Shown: positions 1 to 8,259 of the stretch, piece after piece
How the letters are laid out: every line of letters starts with the position of its first letter
Position numbering within the stretch: position 1 is the stretch's first letter
NCBI RefSeq assembly: GCF_015624425.1
Contig: NZ_CP049919.1
Span: 62,001-126,000, forward strand
Length of the DNA: 64,000 bases
Reading direction: 5' to 3'
Source of the DNA: Roseateles sp. DAIF2
Lineage (GTDB): Bacteria > Pseudomonadota > Gammaproteobacteria > Burkholderiales > Burkholderiaceae_C
Made by a program: the position numbers and the translations under genes
Notes under the pieces: model-generated
Told to the model about the DNA's origin: nothing
Seen by the model: only the letters and a program-made list of their open reading frames with translations
Database searches by the model: none

Positions 1-1698
1 GGTCGGGCAGCGCTCGGCGCACAGGCCGCAATGCAGGCAGACATCCTCGTCCTTGACCATCACCCGCGCGGTCTTCAGCGGCGTCGAGACATAGAGGTCC
101 TGCGCCGCGTTGAGCGCCGGCGCGCGCAGGCGGCCGCGCAGATCGTCTTCGGCGCCGTTGTCGGTGAAGCTGATGCAGTCCATCGGGCAGATGTCGGCGC
201 AGGCATCGCATTCGATGCAGAGCTTGGGCGCGAACACGGTCTGCACATCGCAGTTCAGGCAGCGCTGCGCCTCCTTGAAGGCGGTGGCGGCGTCGAAGCC
301 CAGCTCCACCTCGACCTTGATGCTGGCCAGCGCCGCCTCGGCCGCGGCCCAGGGCACCTTGCTGCGCAGCGCGTTGCTGATGTCGTTGTCGTAGCTCCAC
401 TCGTGGATGCCCATCTTCTGCGACAGCAGGTTCACATGCGGCGGCGGCCGCTTGGCCAGCGGCTCGCCATGCAGATATCGGTCGATCGACACCGCGGCCT
501 CATGGCCATGGGCCACCGCGGTGATGATGTTCTTCGGCCCGAAGGCCGCGTCGCCGCCGAAGAAGACCCGCGGCAGGCTGGACTGGAAGCTGGCCGCATC
601 CAGCCGCGGCAGGCCGGTCTCGGCATCGAAGTCGATGCCGCAGTCGCGCTCGATCCAGGGGAAGGCGTTCTCCTGGCCCACCGCCAGCAGCACCTCGTCG
701 CAGGGGATCTCGATCTCGTCGCCTTGCTGCACTCTTTTGAAGCGCATGCCGACCAGGCGCCCGCCCTCGTGCACAAAGGCCAGCGGCTGGTGGAAGTCCA
801 GGATCGGGATGCCCTCATGCTCGGCGTCCTCCTTCTCCCAGGGCGAGGCCTTCATCTGTGCATAGCCGCTGCGCACCGCCACGGTCACGCTTTGCGCGCC
901 CAGGCGCCGCGCGGAGCGGCAGCAGTCCATCGCGGTATTGCCGCCGCCCAGCACGATCACGCGCGGCGCGACGCTGGTCACATGGCCGAAGGAGACGGAT
1001 GCCAGCCATTCGATGCCGATGCGGATCTGCGCCGCGGCCTCCTGCCGGCCCGGCAGCGCCAGGTCGCGCCCGCGCGGCGCGCCGCAGCCGACGAAGACGG
1101 CGTCGTAGTCCTCGGCCAGCAGCGCCCGCATCGAGGCGATGCGCTGCCCGGCGCGCAGCTCGACGCCCAGGCCCAGGATGTAGCCGCATTCCTCGTCGAT
1201 CACGCTCTCCGGCAAGCGAAAACGCGGGATCTGCGTGCGGATGAAGCCGCCGGCCTTGGCCTCGCCGTCGAACAGGGTCACCGCATAGCCCTGCGTCGCC
1301 AGGTCGCGCGCCACCGTCAGCGAGGCCGGTCCGGCGCCGATGCAGGCGACGCGCTTGCCATTGCGCGCCAGCGGCTGCGGCAGGCGCGCGCGCAGCTCCT
1401 CGCTCTTGTGGTCGGCCGCGACGCGCTTGAGCCGGCAGATCGCGACGGCTTCCGGCTTGGCGGCGTTCTTCTCCTCGACCCGCCCGCGCCGGCAGGCCGG
1501 CTCGCAGGGCCGGTCGCAGGTGCGGCCGAGAATGCCGGGGAACACGTTCGACACCCAGTTCACCATATAGGCGTCGTCATAGCGACCCTGGGCGATCAGG
1601 CGGATGTATTCGGGGACGGGGGTATGGGCCGGGCAGGCCCACTGGCAATCGACGACCTTGTGGAAATAGGCCGGATTCGCGGTATCGCTGGCTTGCAC
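1..1698 (-). CDS. FAD/NAD(P) oxidoreductase, GltD-like, with two [4Fe-4S] ferredoxin motifs (3' end outside window)
   Basis: The reading frame is open from a GTG at 1698 to the window edge (566 codons seen). An AGGAGG sits 9 nt upstream of the GTG, which decides the start. The N-terminal part carries a cysteine cluster (CQWACPAH, CDRPCEPAC) like that of glutamate synthase small subunits, then a dinucleotide-binding GAGPASLTVA motif and a second one, GGGNTAMDCCRSARRLG. The last visible part has two CxxCxxCxxxCP motifs (CIECDACADICP and CLHCGLCAERCP) that bind two [4Fe-4S] clusters. The family passes electrons between NAD(P)H, flavin and ferredoxin-type clusters in the cytoplasm. In Burkholderiales such proteins often sit next to 2-oxoacid:acceptor oxidoreductase subunits; the next gene is outside the window, so the partner is unknown. 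It is transcribed divergently from the SWIM gene. Confidence 0.85.
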   Translation of the reverse strand, partial: MQASDTANPAYFHKVVDCQWACPAHTPVPEYIRLIAQGRYDDAYMVNWVSNVFPGILGRTCDRPCEPACRRGRVEEKNAAKPEAVAICRLKRVAADHKSEELRARLPQPLARNGKRVACIGAGPASLTVARDLATQGYAVTLFDGEAKAGGFIRTQIPRFRLPESVIDEECGYILGLGVELRAGQRIASMRALLAEDYDAVFVGCGAPRGRDLALPGRQEAAAQIRIGIEWLASVSFGHVTSVAPRVIVLGGGNTAMDCCRSARRLGAQSVTVAVRSGYAQMKASPWEKEDAEHEGIPILDFHQPLAFVHEGGRLVGMRFKRVQQGDEIEIPCDEVLLAVGQENAFPWIERDCGIDFDAETGLPRLDAASFQSSLPRVFFGGDAAFGPKNIITAVAHGHEAAVSIDRYLHGEPLAKRPPPHVNLLSQKMGIHEWSYDNDISNALRSKVPWAAAEAALASIKVEVELGFDAATAFKEAQRCLNCDVQTVFAPKLCIECDACADICPMDCISFTDNGAEDDLRGRLRAPALNAAQDLYVSTPLKTARVMVKDEDVCLHCGLCAERCPT

Positions 1699-1896
1699 GG
1701 TGGAAGGCCTCCTGTGCTGCTTGCAGATAGTTCGATCGATCGATGCTGGCTCTGGTGCGGAATGCGCCGCAATGGTGCAGGCCGCCGGACCAGTCTACGC
1801 CGCATGCGCCGCGTCGGTGCTTGCGGGCAAACCCGGTGCCCTTCCGTTGGGCTCGCTTAGACTGCGCACCATCAAGAAAAAAGGGAGCGGGCCAGC

Positions 1897-3231
1897 ATGT
1901 CGCTGAGCATGGAGGGAGTACTGGCCCTGGCGCCGGACGAGTCGTCGGCTAAGGCGGCCAGGGGCCTGCTGGCGCCGGCGGGCTGGCCGTCGCTGGGCGC
2001 CAATGCCGCGGCCGTCTGGGGCGAATGCAAGGGCAGCGGCGCCAAGCCCTACCAGACCCAGGTCGACCTGGCCGGCCCGGCCTTCCGCTGCAGCTGCCCG
2101 AGCCGCAAGTTTCCCTGCAAGCATGGCCTGGCCCTGCTGATGCTGCATGTGCAGCAGCAAAACCTGTTCGAAGCCGCCGACGCGCCCGCCTGGGTCGACG
2201 AATGGCTGAACTCCCGCCAGGAAAAGGCCCAGAAGAAGGAAGAGCGGCAGCAGGCCGCGGCGCCCGCGCCAGATCCGCAGGCCGCGCTCAAGCGCGAGGC
2301 CCAGCGCTGGACCCGCATCGAGCAGGCGGCCCAGGATCTGCAGCGCTGGCTCGCCGACCAGTTGGCGCGCGGGCTCGGCGCCCAGCAGGGCGAGGCGCTG
2401 AAGGCCTGGCAGACGATGAGCGCCCGCCTCGTCGATGCCCAGGTCCCCGGCCTGGCCCAGCGCCTGCGCGAGGCCATGGCGGGCCTGCACCAGGGCACGG
2501 ACTGGCCGGAACGCAGCCTGCACCGCCTGGGCCTGCTGCAGCTGGCCTGCGAGGCCCTGCAGCGCCGCGCCGAGCTGAGCCCGGCCCTGCAGGACGAGCT
2601 GCGCAGCCTGGCCGGCTGGCCGCATGACAAGGCCGAGGTGCTGAGCCAGGGCGAACGCATCGAGGACCGCTGGATCGTGCTGGGCAGCCTCAGCGAGGCG
2701 CGCGACGACCGGCTGACCGAGCGCCGCGTCTGGCTGCATGGCGTGGGCAGCGGCCGGCGCGCCTGGCTGCTGGACCATGCCTTCGGCGGCCAGGGCTTCG
2801 AGCAGTCCTGGCTGGTCGGCGCCTGCATGGCCGGGCCGCTGAGCTTCTACCCCGGCACCGCGGGCCTGCGCGCCCTGGCCGCCGAGGGGCTGCTGCGCCC
2901 CGAGGCGGCCCTGGCGCCGCCGACGCGCCCGATCGAGGACGAATGGCTGATGCTGGGCCGGCGCGTGGCGGCCAGCCCCTGGGTCGGCCTGCACCCGATG
3001 CTGCTGGGCGCTGCCACCCTGCTGCGCGGCGGCGAGGGCTGGCTGGTCGCCGCACAGGGCCAGGTCTTGCCCGCCCGGATCGCGGATGCCGACGCCTGGA
3101 GCCTGCTCGCCTGCCGCGGCGGCGCCCCCTCGACCCTGATGGGCGAATGGGATGGCCAGGTCCTGCGCCCGCTCAGCGCCTGGGCCGACGGATCCACCAG
3201 CCCCGACTGGCAATGCGGGAGCCCGGCATGA
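1897..3231 (+). CDS. SWIM zinc finger protein, first gene of a MoxR-vWA cassette
   Basis: A 444-residue protein. Near residues 64-77 it has the SWIM zinc-binding pattern CxC...CxH (seen as CSCPSRKFPCKH), a domain that binds nucleic acid or protein. The rest is rich in Ala, Leu and Gln, helical, and has no motif I know. The ATG is preceded by AAGGGAGC. Its stop overlaps the next start by four bases (ATGA), so translation of SWIM and DUF5691 is coupled. I recall SWIM proteins as standard partners of DUF5691, MoxR, DUF5682 and vWA genes; their biochemical job is not established. A role in target recognition for the MoxR ATPase is only an inference. Confidence 0.85.
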   Translation: MSLSMEGVLALAPDESSAKAARGLLAPAGWPSLGANAAAVWGECKGSGAKPYQTQVDLAGPAFRCSCPSRKFPCKHGLALLMLHVQQQNLFEAADAPAWVDEWLNSRQEKAQKKEERQQAAAPAPDPQAALKREAQRWTRIEQAAQDLQRWLADQLARGLGAQQGEALKAWQTMSARLVDAQVPGLAQRLREAMAGLHQGTDWPERSLHRLGLLQLACEALQRRAELSPALQDELRSLAGWPHDKAEVLSQGERIEDRWIVLGSLSEARDDRLTERRVWLHGVGSGRRAWLLDHAFGGQGFEQSWLVGACMAGPLSFYPGTAGLRALAAEGLLRPEAALAPPTRPIEDEWLMLGRRVAASPWVGLHPMLLGAATLLRGGEGWLVAAQGQVLPARIADADAWSLLACRGGAPSTLMGEWDGQVLRPLSAWADGSTSPDWQCGSPA

Positions 3232-4778
3232 GGGCGGACCTCTCGATCTGGACCGCCCTGCTGCCGGCGGCCATGGTCGGCACCGACCGCCAGGCCCTGC
3301 CGACGGCCTGGCCCGGTGCGGTCGGCGCGCTGGCCCAGCAGGCCGCCGCCGCGGCGCCGGACCCGGCCGGCGGCCTGCTGCGCGCGGCCGCGGTGCTGGC
3401 CAGCTGCGGCCTGGCCGGTGCCCAGGGCCGCCCCTGGCCCCATGCGCTGCCGGAGCCGGCCGGCGCCGAAACCCGCCCCGCGGTCCAGGCCCTGGCCGGC
3501 GAGCTGCGCTGGGCCCTGGAGCAGGGGCCGCCGCGCCTGCAGCATGAATGCCTGCTGCAGATCGCCCGGGCCGGCCTGCGCCTGCCGCAACCCCTGCTGC
3601 CGCTGGCGCTGGAGCAGGGGCGCCGCTCGCTGGCGCTGCGCGCCGCGCTGCTGCCCACCCTGGGCAGCCGCGGCCTCTGGCTGGCGGCCCAGAACCCCGA
3701 CTGGTCCTATGCCGCCGGCGTCACTGCCGACCGGCCGGACGATGACGAGCGCTGCTGGAGCGAGGGCCGCCTCGACCAGCGCCTGGCCTTCCTGCGCGGC
3801 CTGCGCGCACGCGATCCGGCCGCCGGCCGCGAGCGGCTGCGCGGGGTTCTGGCCGATCTGCCGGCCAAGGAGCGGGTCGAACTCGGCGGCGCCCTGGCCA
3901 TCGGCCTGGGCCCGGACGACGAGCCCCTGCTGGACCAGCTGCGCACCGACCGCAGCCGCGAGGTGCGGCAGATGGCGATCGGCCTGCTGCTGCGCCTGCC
4001 GCAGGCCGCCCTGGTGCAGCGCGCGCAGGCCCGCCTGGGCGCGCTGCTGCAGCAGGAGCGGGTGCTGCTGCGCAAGCGCTGGGTCCTGCAGGCGCCGCAG
4101 CAGCCGGAGCCCGACTGGAAGGCCGACAACCTGGATACGCCGCGGCCGCAGCATGAATCGCTGGGCGAGCGGGCCTGGTGGCTGTATCAGCTGGTGCGCC
4201 AGGTGCCACTGGCCTGGTGGACCGCCAGCCTGGCGATGACGCCCGACGCGCTGATGAGCTGGGCCGGCCAGACCGACTGGCAGGAGGCGCTGCTGCGCGG
4301 CTGGCGCGACGTGCTGCGCCAGGACCCGCGCGACGAATGGACCGAGGCCCTGCTGCCGCATTGGCCCCGCAATGCCTGGAACGACGACCGCGCCGGCCTG
4401 CTGTCCCTGCTGCCGCGCGCCGCGCGCGAGCGCCATTGGCAGGCCCAGCTGGGCCTCGACGCGCAAGCGCTGCCGACGGTGATCCAGCAATGCCTGGAGG
4501 CCTGCCCGGCGGGCGAGACCCTGTCGCCGGGGCTGTCGGCCGAGCTGGTCGAGCGCCTGCGGCGCGCGCTGGCCGATCCGCAGTCGCTGCAGAACGACTA
4601 CCTGCTGCGCAGCCAGCTGCCCGAGCTCGCCTGCATGCTGCATCCGCAGCAGCTGCCGACCATGGCGACGCTACATCGGCCAATCGACGCCACGCCGTCG
4701 CTGGCCCAGACCCTACAGACCGTCACCCAGGTCGCGCAGCTGCGCCTGGCCCTCAGCTCTCTTCCGTCAAGCTCATGA
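3228..4778 (+). CDS. DUF5691 family protein
   Basis: A 516-residue protein starting at the ATG that overlaps the SWIM stop codon. The N-terminus contains LLPAAMVGTDRQALP, the conserved Gly-Thr-Arg/Asp type opening I associate with DUF5691. The remainder resembles an alpha-helical repeat scaffold (many Leu/Ala helices, segments such as RSREVRQMAIGLLLRLPQ that look HEAT-like). No catalytic motif is visible. Its own stop overlaps the MoxR start by four bases. The position between the SWIM protein and the ATPase suggests an adaptor or scaffold; this is inferred from context, not from known biochemistry. Confidence 0.8.
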   Translation: MRADLSIWTALLPAAMVGTDRQALPTAWPGAVGALAQQAAAAAPDPAGGLLRAAAVLASCGLAGAQGRPWPHALPEPAGAETRPAVQALAGELRWALEQGPPRLQHECLLQIARAGLRLPQPLLPLALEQGRRSLALRAALLPTLGSRGLWLAAQNPDWSYAAGVTADRPDDDERCWSEGRLDQRLAFLRGLRARDPAAGRERLRGVLADLPAKERVELGGALAIGLGPDDEPLLDQLRTDRSREVRQMAIGLLLRLPQAALVQRAQARLGALLQQERVLLRKRWVLQAPQQPEPDWKADNLDTPRPQHESLGERAWWLYQLVRQVPLAWWTASLAMTPDALMSWAGQTDWQEALLRGWRDVLRQDPRDEWTEALLPHWPRNAWNDDRAGLLSLLPRAARERHWQAQLGLDAQALPTVIQQCLEACPAGETLSPGLSAELVERLRRALADPQSLQNDYLLRSQLPELACMLHPQQLPTMATLHRPIDATPSLAQTLQTVTQVAQLRLALSSLPSSS

Positions 4779-5869
4779 ATGCACAAGCCACCACCGTGAT
4801 GCGCCAGCACGCCGAACAGCAGTTCGCCGAGGAGCTGGCCGAGCTGGGCCGCCAGGACCAGCGCACGCGCCCCGAGAACTGGGCGCTGTCGCCCTGGGCG
4901 GTGCTGCGCTATCTGATGGGCGGCAAGCTCGACAACGGCTTCGAGATCAGCCCCAAGTACATCGGCAGCGCCCGGCTGATGGAGGTGGCGATCGCCACCC
5001 TGGCCACCGACCGGGCGCTGCTGCTCTACGGCGTGCCCGGCACCGCCAAGAGCTGGGTCTCCGAGCATCTGGCCGCCGCGATCAGCGGCGACTCCACCCT
5101 GCTGATCCAGGGCACCGCCGGCACCAGCGAGGAGCAGCTGCGCTACGGCTGGAACTATGCGCAGCTGCTGGCCCACGGCCCGTCGGAGGCGGCCCTGGTG
5201 CCGAGCCCGCTGATGCAGGCGATGCGCCGCGGCCAGATCGCCCGCGTCGAGGAACTGACGCGCATCCCGGCCGATGTGCAGGACAGCCTGATCACGGTGC
5301 TGTCGGAGAAGACCCTGCCGATTCCCGAGCTGGGCAGCGAGGTGCAGGCCACGCGCGGCTTCAGCGTCATCGCCACCGCCAACAACCGCGACAAGGGCGT
5401 CAACGAACTCTCCTCGGCGCTGAAGCGGCGCTTCAACACCGTGGTGCTGCCGGTGCCGGCCAGCGAGGAGGAGGAGCTGGCCATCGTCGTCAAGCGCGTC
5501 GGCGAGATGGGCCGCGCGCTGCAGCTGCCGGCCGAGCCGCCGGCGCTGAAGGAGGTGCGCCGCCTGGTGCAGATCTTCCGCGAGCTGCGCAACGGCCGCA
5601 CCGAGGACGGCAAGACCCAGCTGAAGTCGCCCAGCGCCACCCTGTCGACCGCCGAGGCGATCTCGGTCATCAACAGCGGCATGGCGCTGGCCGGCCATTT
5701 CGGCGACGGCGTGCTGCGCGCCCATGACCTGGCCTCGGGCCTGATCGGCGCCGTGGTCAAGGACCCGGTGCAGGACCAGCTGGTGTGGAACGAGTACCTG
5801 GAGACCGTGGTCAAGGAGCGCGGCGACTGGAAGGACCTGTACCGCGCCTTCCGCGAGCAGCAGGGCTGA
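4775..5869 (+). CDS. MoxR-type AAA+ ATPase
   Basis: A 364-residue AAA+ protein. The Walker A motif GVPGTAKS lies at residues 86-93, a Walker-B-like acidic stretch follows (IARVEELTRIPADVQ), then sensor 1 (VIATANNRDKG) and a likely arginine finger (SALKRRFN). MoxR ATPases form hexameric rings that use ATP to remodel or assemble partner proteins, usually with a vWA-domain co-chaperone, which is encoded two genes downstream. The start ATG overlaps the DUF5691 stop (ATGA). The Walker B is less canonical than the usual FADEINR form, with hydrophobic-xR-EE instead, so ATP hydrolysis should be tested rather than assumed. Confidence 0.9.
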   Translation: MNAQATTVMRQHAEQQFAEELAELGRQDQRTRPENWALSPWAVLRYLMGGKLDNGFEISPKYIGSARLMEVAIATLATDRALLLYGVPGTAKSWVSEHLAAAISGDSTLLIQGTAGTSEEQLRYGWNYAQLLAHGPSEAALVPSPLMQAMRRGQIARVEELTRIPADVQDSLITVLSEKTLPIPELGSEVQATRGFSVIATANNRDKGVNELSSALKRRFNTVVLPVPASEEEELAIVVKRVGEMGRALQLPAEPPALKEVRRLVQIFRELRNGRTEDGKTQLKSPSATLSTAEAISVINSGMALAGHFGDGVLRAHDLASGLIGAVVKDPVQDQLVWNEYLETVVKERGDWKDLYRAFREQQG

Positions 5870-5882
5870 GGGCCGACCGGCG

Positions 5883-8186
5883 ATGAGCGAGGACCAAGCG
5901 CCGCCGCAGTTGCTGCATTTCTTCGGCATCCGCCACCATGGCCCCGGCTGCGCGCGCAGCCTGTTGCGGGCGCTGCGGGCGCTGCGGCCGGACTGCCTGC
6001 TCGTCGAGGGGCCGCCCGAGGGGGAGGCCCTGCTGCCGGCCCTGCTGCAGCCCGGCATGGAGCCCCCGGTGGCGCTGCTGAGCTATTGCCCGGACGAGCC
6101 GGGGCTAGCGGTCTACCACCCCTTCGCGGAGTTCTCGCCGGAATGGCAGGCGCTGCGCTGGGCCCAGGCCGAAGCGGTGCCGGCGCGCTTCATCGACCTG
6201 CCGCTCAACCATGCGCTGGCGCTGGACAAGGCCGAGCGCGACGCGGCCGCGGATCCCGCGCCGGCGGAACCGCCGGGGCCGGAAGGGGGGGAAGCAGAAG
6301 AGGCACCGCATCGCGACCCGCTGCACTGGCTGGCCCGGGCCGCCGGCTATGCGGACGGCGAGGCCTGGTGGAACCATATGGTCGAGGAGCGCGGCGATGG
6401 CGAGCAGCTGTTCGCCGCCATCGACGAGGCGATGTGCACCCTGCGCGCCGAGGGCGGCGAACGCCCGCGCAGCGCCGCCGACGCCCAACGCGAGGCGCTG
6501 CGCGAGGCCCATATGCGGCAATGCCTGCGGGCGGCGCAGAAGGAGGGCTTTCGCCGCATCGCGGTCGTCTGCGGCGCCTGGCACCTGGGCGGGCTGCGCG
6601 CCGCGAGCACGGCCAAGGCCGACCAGGCCCTGCTGAAGGACTCGCTGAAAAGCCTGCCCAAGCTCAAGGTGCAGTCGACCTGGGTGCCCTGGACCTACGG
6701 CCACCTGACCCGCGCCAGCGGCTACGGCGCCGGCATCGCGTCGCCGGGCTGGTACGAGCATCTGTGGCGCAGCGCCGAGCGGGAGAGCCCCCGCGCCATC
6801 GGATGGCTGACCCGCGTCGCGCGGCTGATGCGCGAGCGCGACCTGGATTGCTCCAGCGCCCACCTGATCGAGGCGGCCCGGCTGGCCGACAGCCTGGCCG
6901 CGCTGCGCGACCGCCCGGCCCCCGGGCTGGACGAGCTGCACGAGGCCACGCGCGCGGTGCTGACCCTGGGCGACGACGCGCTGCTGCGCTATATCGACGC
7001 CGCGCTGGTGGTCGGCGACCGCCTCGGCCGCGTGCCCGACGATGTGCCCACCGTGCCGCTGCAGCGCGAGCTGGAGCAGCTGCAGAAGTCGCTGCGACTG
7101 AAGCCCGAGGCGCTGGAGAAGACGCTGGACCTGGACCTGCGCCAGCCCAACGACCTGGCACGCAGCCGGCTGCTGCACCGCCTGAACCTGCTGGACCTGC
7201 CCTGGGGCCGGCTCGGCCGCCTGGGCCGCGGCTCGCGCGGCAGCTTCCACGAGGTCTGGACCCTGCAATGGCGGCCCGAGTTCGCGCTGCGCCTGATCGA
7301 GGCCAGCCAATGGGGTCAGACCTTGCCCGAGGCGGCCACGGCGCGCGCCGCGCTGCGCGCGGCCGAGGCCGCCGACCTGGGGGCGCTGTCGGCCCTGGTC
7401 GACGCGGTGCTGCTGGCCGATCTGCCGGACGCCGTGACCCGGGTCAGCCAGACCCTGGAGGACCGCGCCGCGCACAGTGCGGACGCCGCGCAGCTGATGG
7501 CGGCGCTGCCGCCGCTGGCCAATGTGTTCCGCTACGGCAATGTGCGGCAGACCGATGCGGCGATGGTCGGCCATGTGCTCGACCGCCTGATCCTGCGCGC
7601 CGCGCTCAGCCTGCCGCTGGCCTGTGGCGCGATCGACGAAGAGGCGGCCGAACGGCTGCGGGACCAGCTGCTGGCGGCCCATGCGGCGGTCGGCCTGCGC
7701 CAGGGCGAGGCGCAGAGCGAGGCCTGGCGCCATGCGCTGGGCCTGGTGGCCGCGCAGCAGGGCAGCCATGAACTGCTGCAGGGCCTGTGCACCCGCCTGC
7801 TGCTCGACGAGGGCGTCTGGTCCGCCGAGCGGGCGGGCGTCGCGCTGTCGCTGCATCTGTCGGTCGGTACCGAACCGGCGCGGGCGGCGGCCTGGCTGGA
7901 CGGCTTCCTGAACCGCAATGCCCTGGTGCTGCTGCATGACGCCACCGTCTGGCGGCTGGTGGACGGCTGGCTGACCGGCCTGAGCGAGGAGCATTTCCTG
8001 CGCGTGCTGCCGCTGGTGCGGCGCAGCTTCGCCGCCTTCGGCCCGGGCGAGCGGCGCGACCTCGGCCAGCTGGCCGGCCGGGGCCCGCGCGCCGCCGATG
8101 CCGCGCCGACACCGCCGGCCTGGGACGAGGCACGCGCCGCGCTGCCGCTGCCGCTGCTGCGCCAACTGCTGGGGATGCCGGCGTGA
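5883..8186 (+). CDS. DUF5682 family protein
   Basis: A 767-residue protein, 13 bases after MoxR. It opens with HFFGIRHHGPGCARSL (about residues 12-27) followed by LLVEGPPEGE (about 39-48), then IAVVCGAWHLGGLR (about 226-239). The His-rich G-I-R-H-H-G-P-G, the acidic E-G-P-P-E and the later G-A-W-H recall the metal-binding pattern of the TraB/PrgY/EreA/ChaN-like superfamily, so it could be a metal-dependent hydrolase; that is my inference. The C-terminal half is helical and poorly conserved. There is no signal peptide or membrane segment, so it acts in the cytoplasm with MoxR and vWA. Confidence 0.85.
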   Translation: MSEDQAPPQLLHFFGIRHHGPGCARSLLRALRALRPDCLLVEGPPEGEALLPALLQPGMEPPVALLSYCPDEPGLAVYHPFAEFSPEWQALRWAQAEAVPARFIDLPLNHALALDKAERDAAADPAPAEPPGPEGGEAEEAPHRDPLHWLARAAGYADGEAWWNHMVEERGDGEQLFAAIDEAMCTLRAEGGERPRSAADAQREALREAHMRQCLRAAQKEGFRRIAVVCGAWHLGGLRAASTAKADQALLKDSLKSLPKLKVQSTWVPWTYGHLTRASGYGAGIASPGWYEHLWRSAERESPRAIGWLTRVARLMRERDLDCSSAHLIEAARLADSLAALRDRPAPGLDELHEATRAVLTLGDDALLRYIDAALVVGDRLGRVPDDVPTVPLQRELEQLQKSLRLKPEALEKTLDLDLRQPNDLARSRLLHRLNLLDLPWGRLGRLGRGSRGSFHEVWTLQWRPEFALRLIEASQWGQTLPEAATARAALRAAEAADLGALSALVDAVLLADLPDAVTRVSQTLEDRAAHSADAAQLMAALPPLANVFRYGNVRQTDAAMVGHVLDRLILRAALSLPLACGAIDEEAAERLRDQLLAAHAAVGLRQGEAQSEAWRHALGLVAAQQGSHELLQGLCTRLLLDEGVWSAERAGVALSLHLSVGTEPARAAAWLDGFLNRNALVLLHDATVWRLVDGWLTGLSEEHFLRVLPLVRRSFAAFGPGERRDLGQLAGRGPRAADAAPTPPAWDEARAALPLPLLRQLLGMPA

Positions 8187-8259
8187 GCGCCGCGCCGGGC
8201 CGCCCCAAGCAAGCTTGCTCCCGCTTGGCGGGATAGGCCGCAGGCCGAAGGGTGCACCA
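8187..8259. repeat. palindrome-bearing linker between DUF5682 and vWA genes
   Basis: This 73-base gap is the only sizeable break in the cassette. It contains the perfect 12-base palindrome AGCAAGCTTGCT at 8208-8219, nested in a wider CCAAGC...GCTTGG inverted repeat. The style (G+C-rich, palindromic, ending in a GGCCGAAGG box before the ATG) resembles interspersed intergenic repeats of this bacterial group, but I see no second copy in the window. It may fold as an mRNA hairpin that sets the vWA expression level. Confidence 0.45.

Noticed and set aside
31..1860. A 609-codon open frame on the + strand across the oxidoreductase gene
   Set aside because: It is antisense to a gene with clear cysteine and FAD motifs; long antisense frames are common at this G+C content and it shows no motif or ribosome site.
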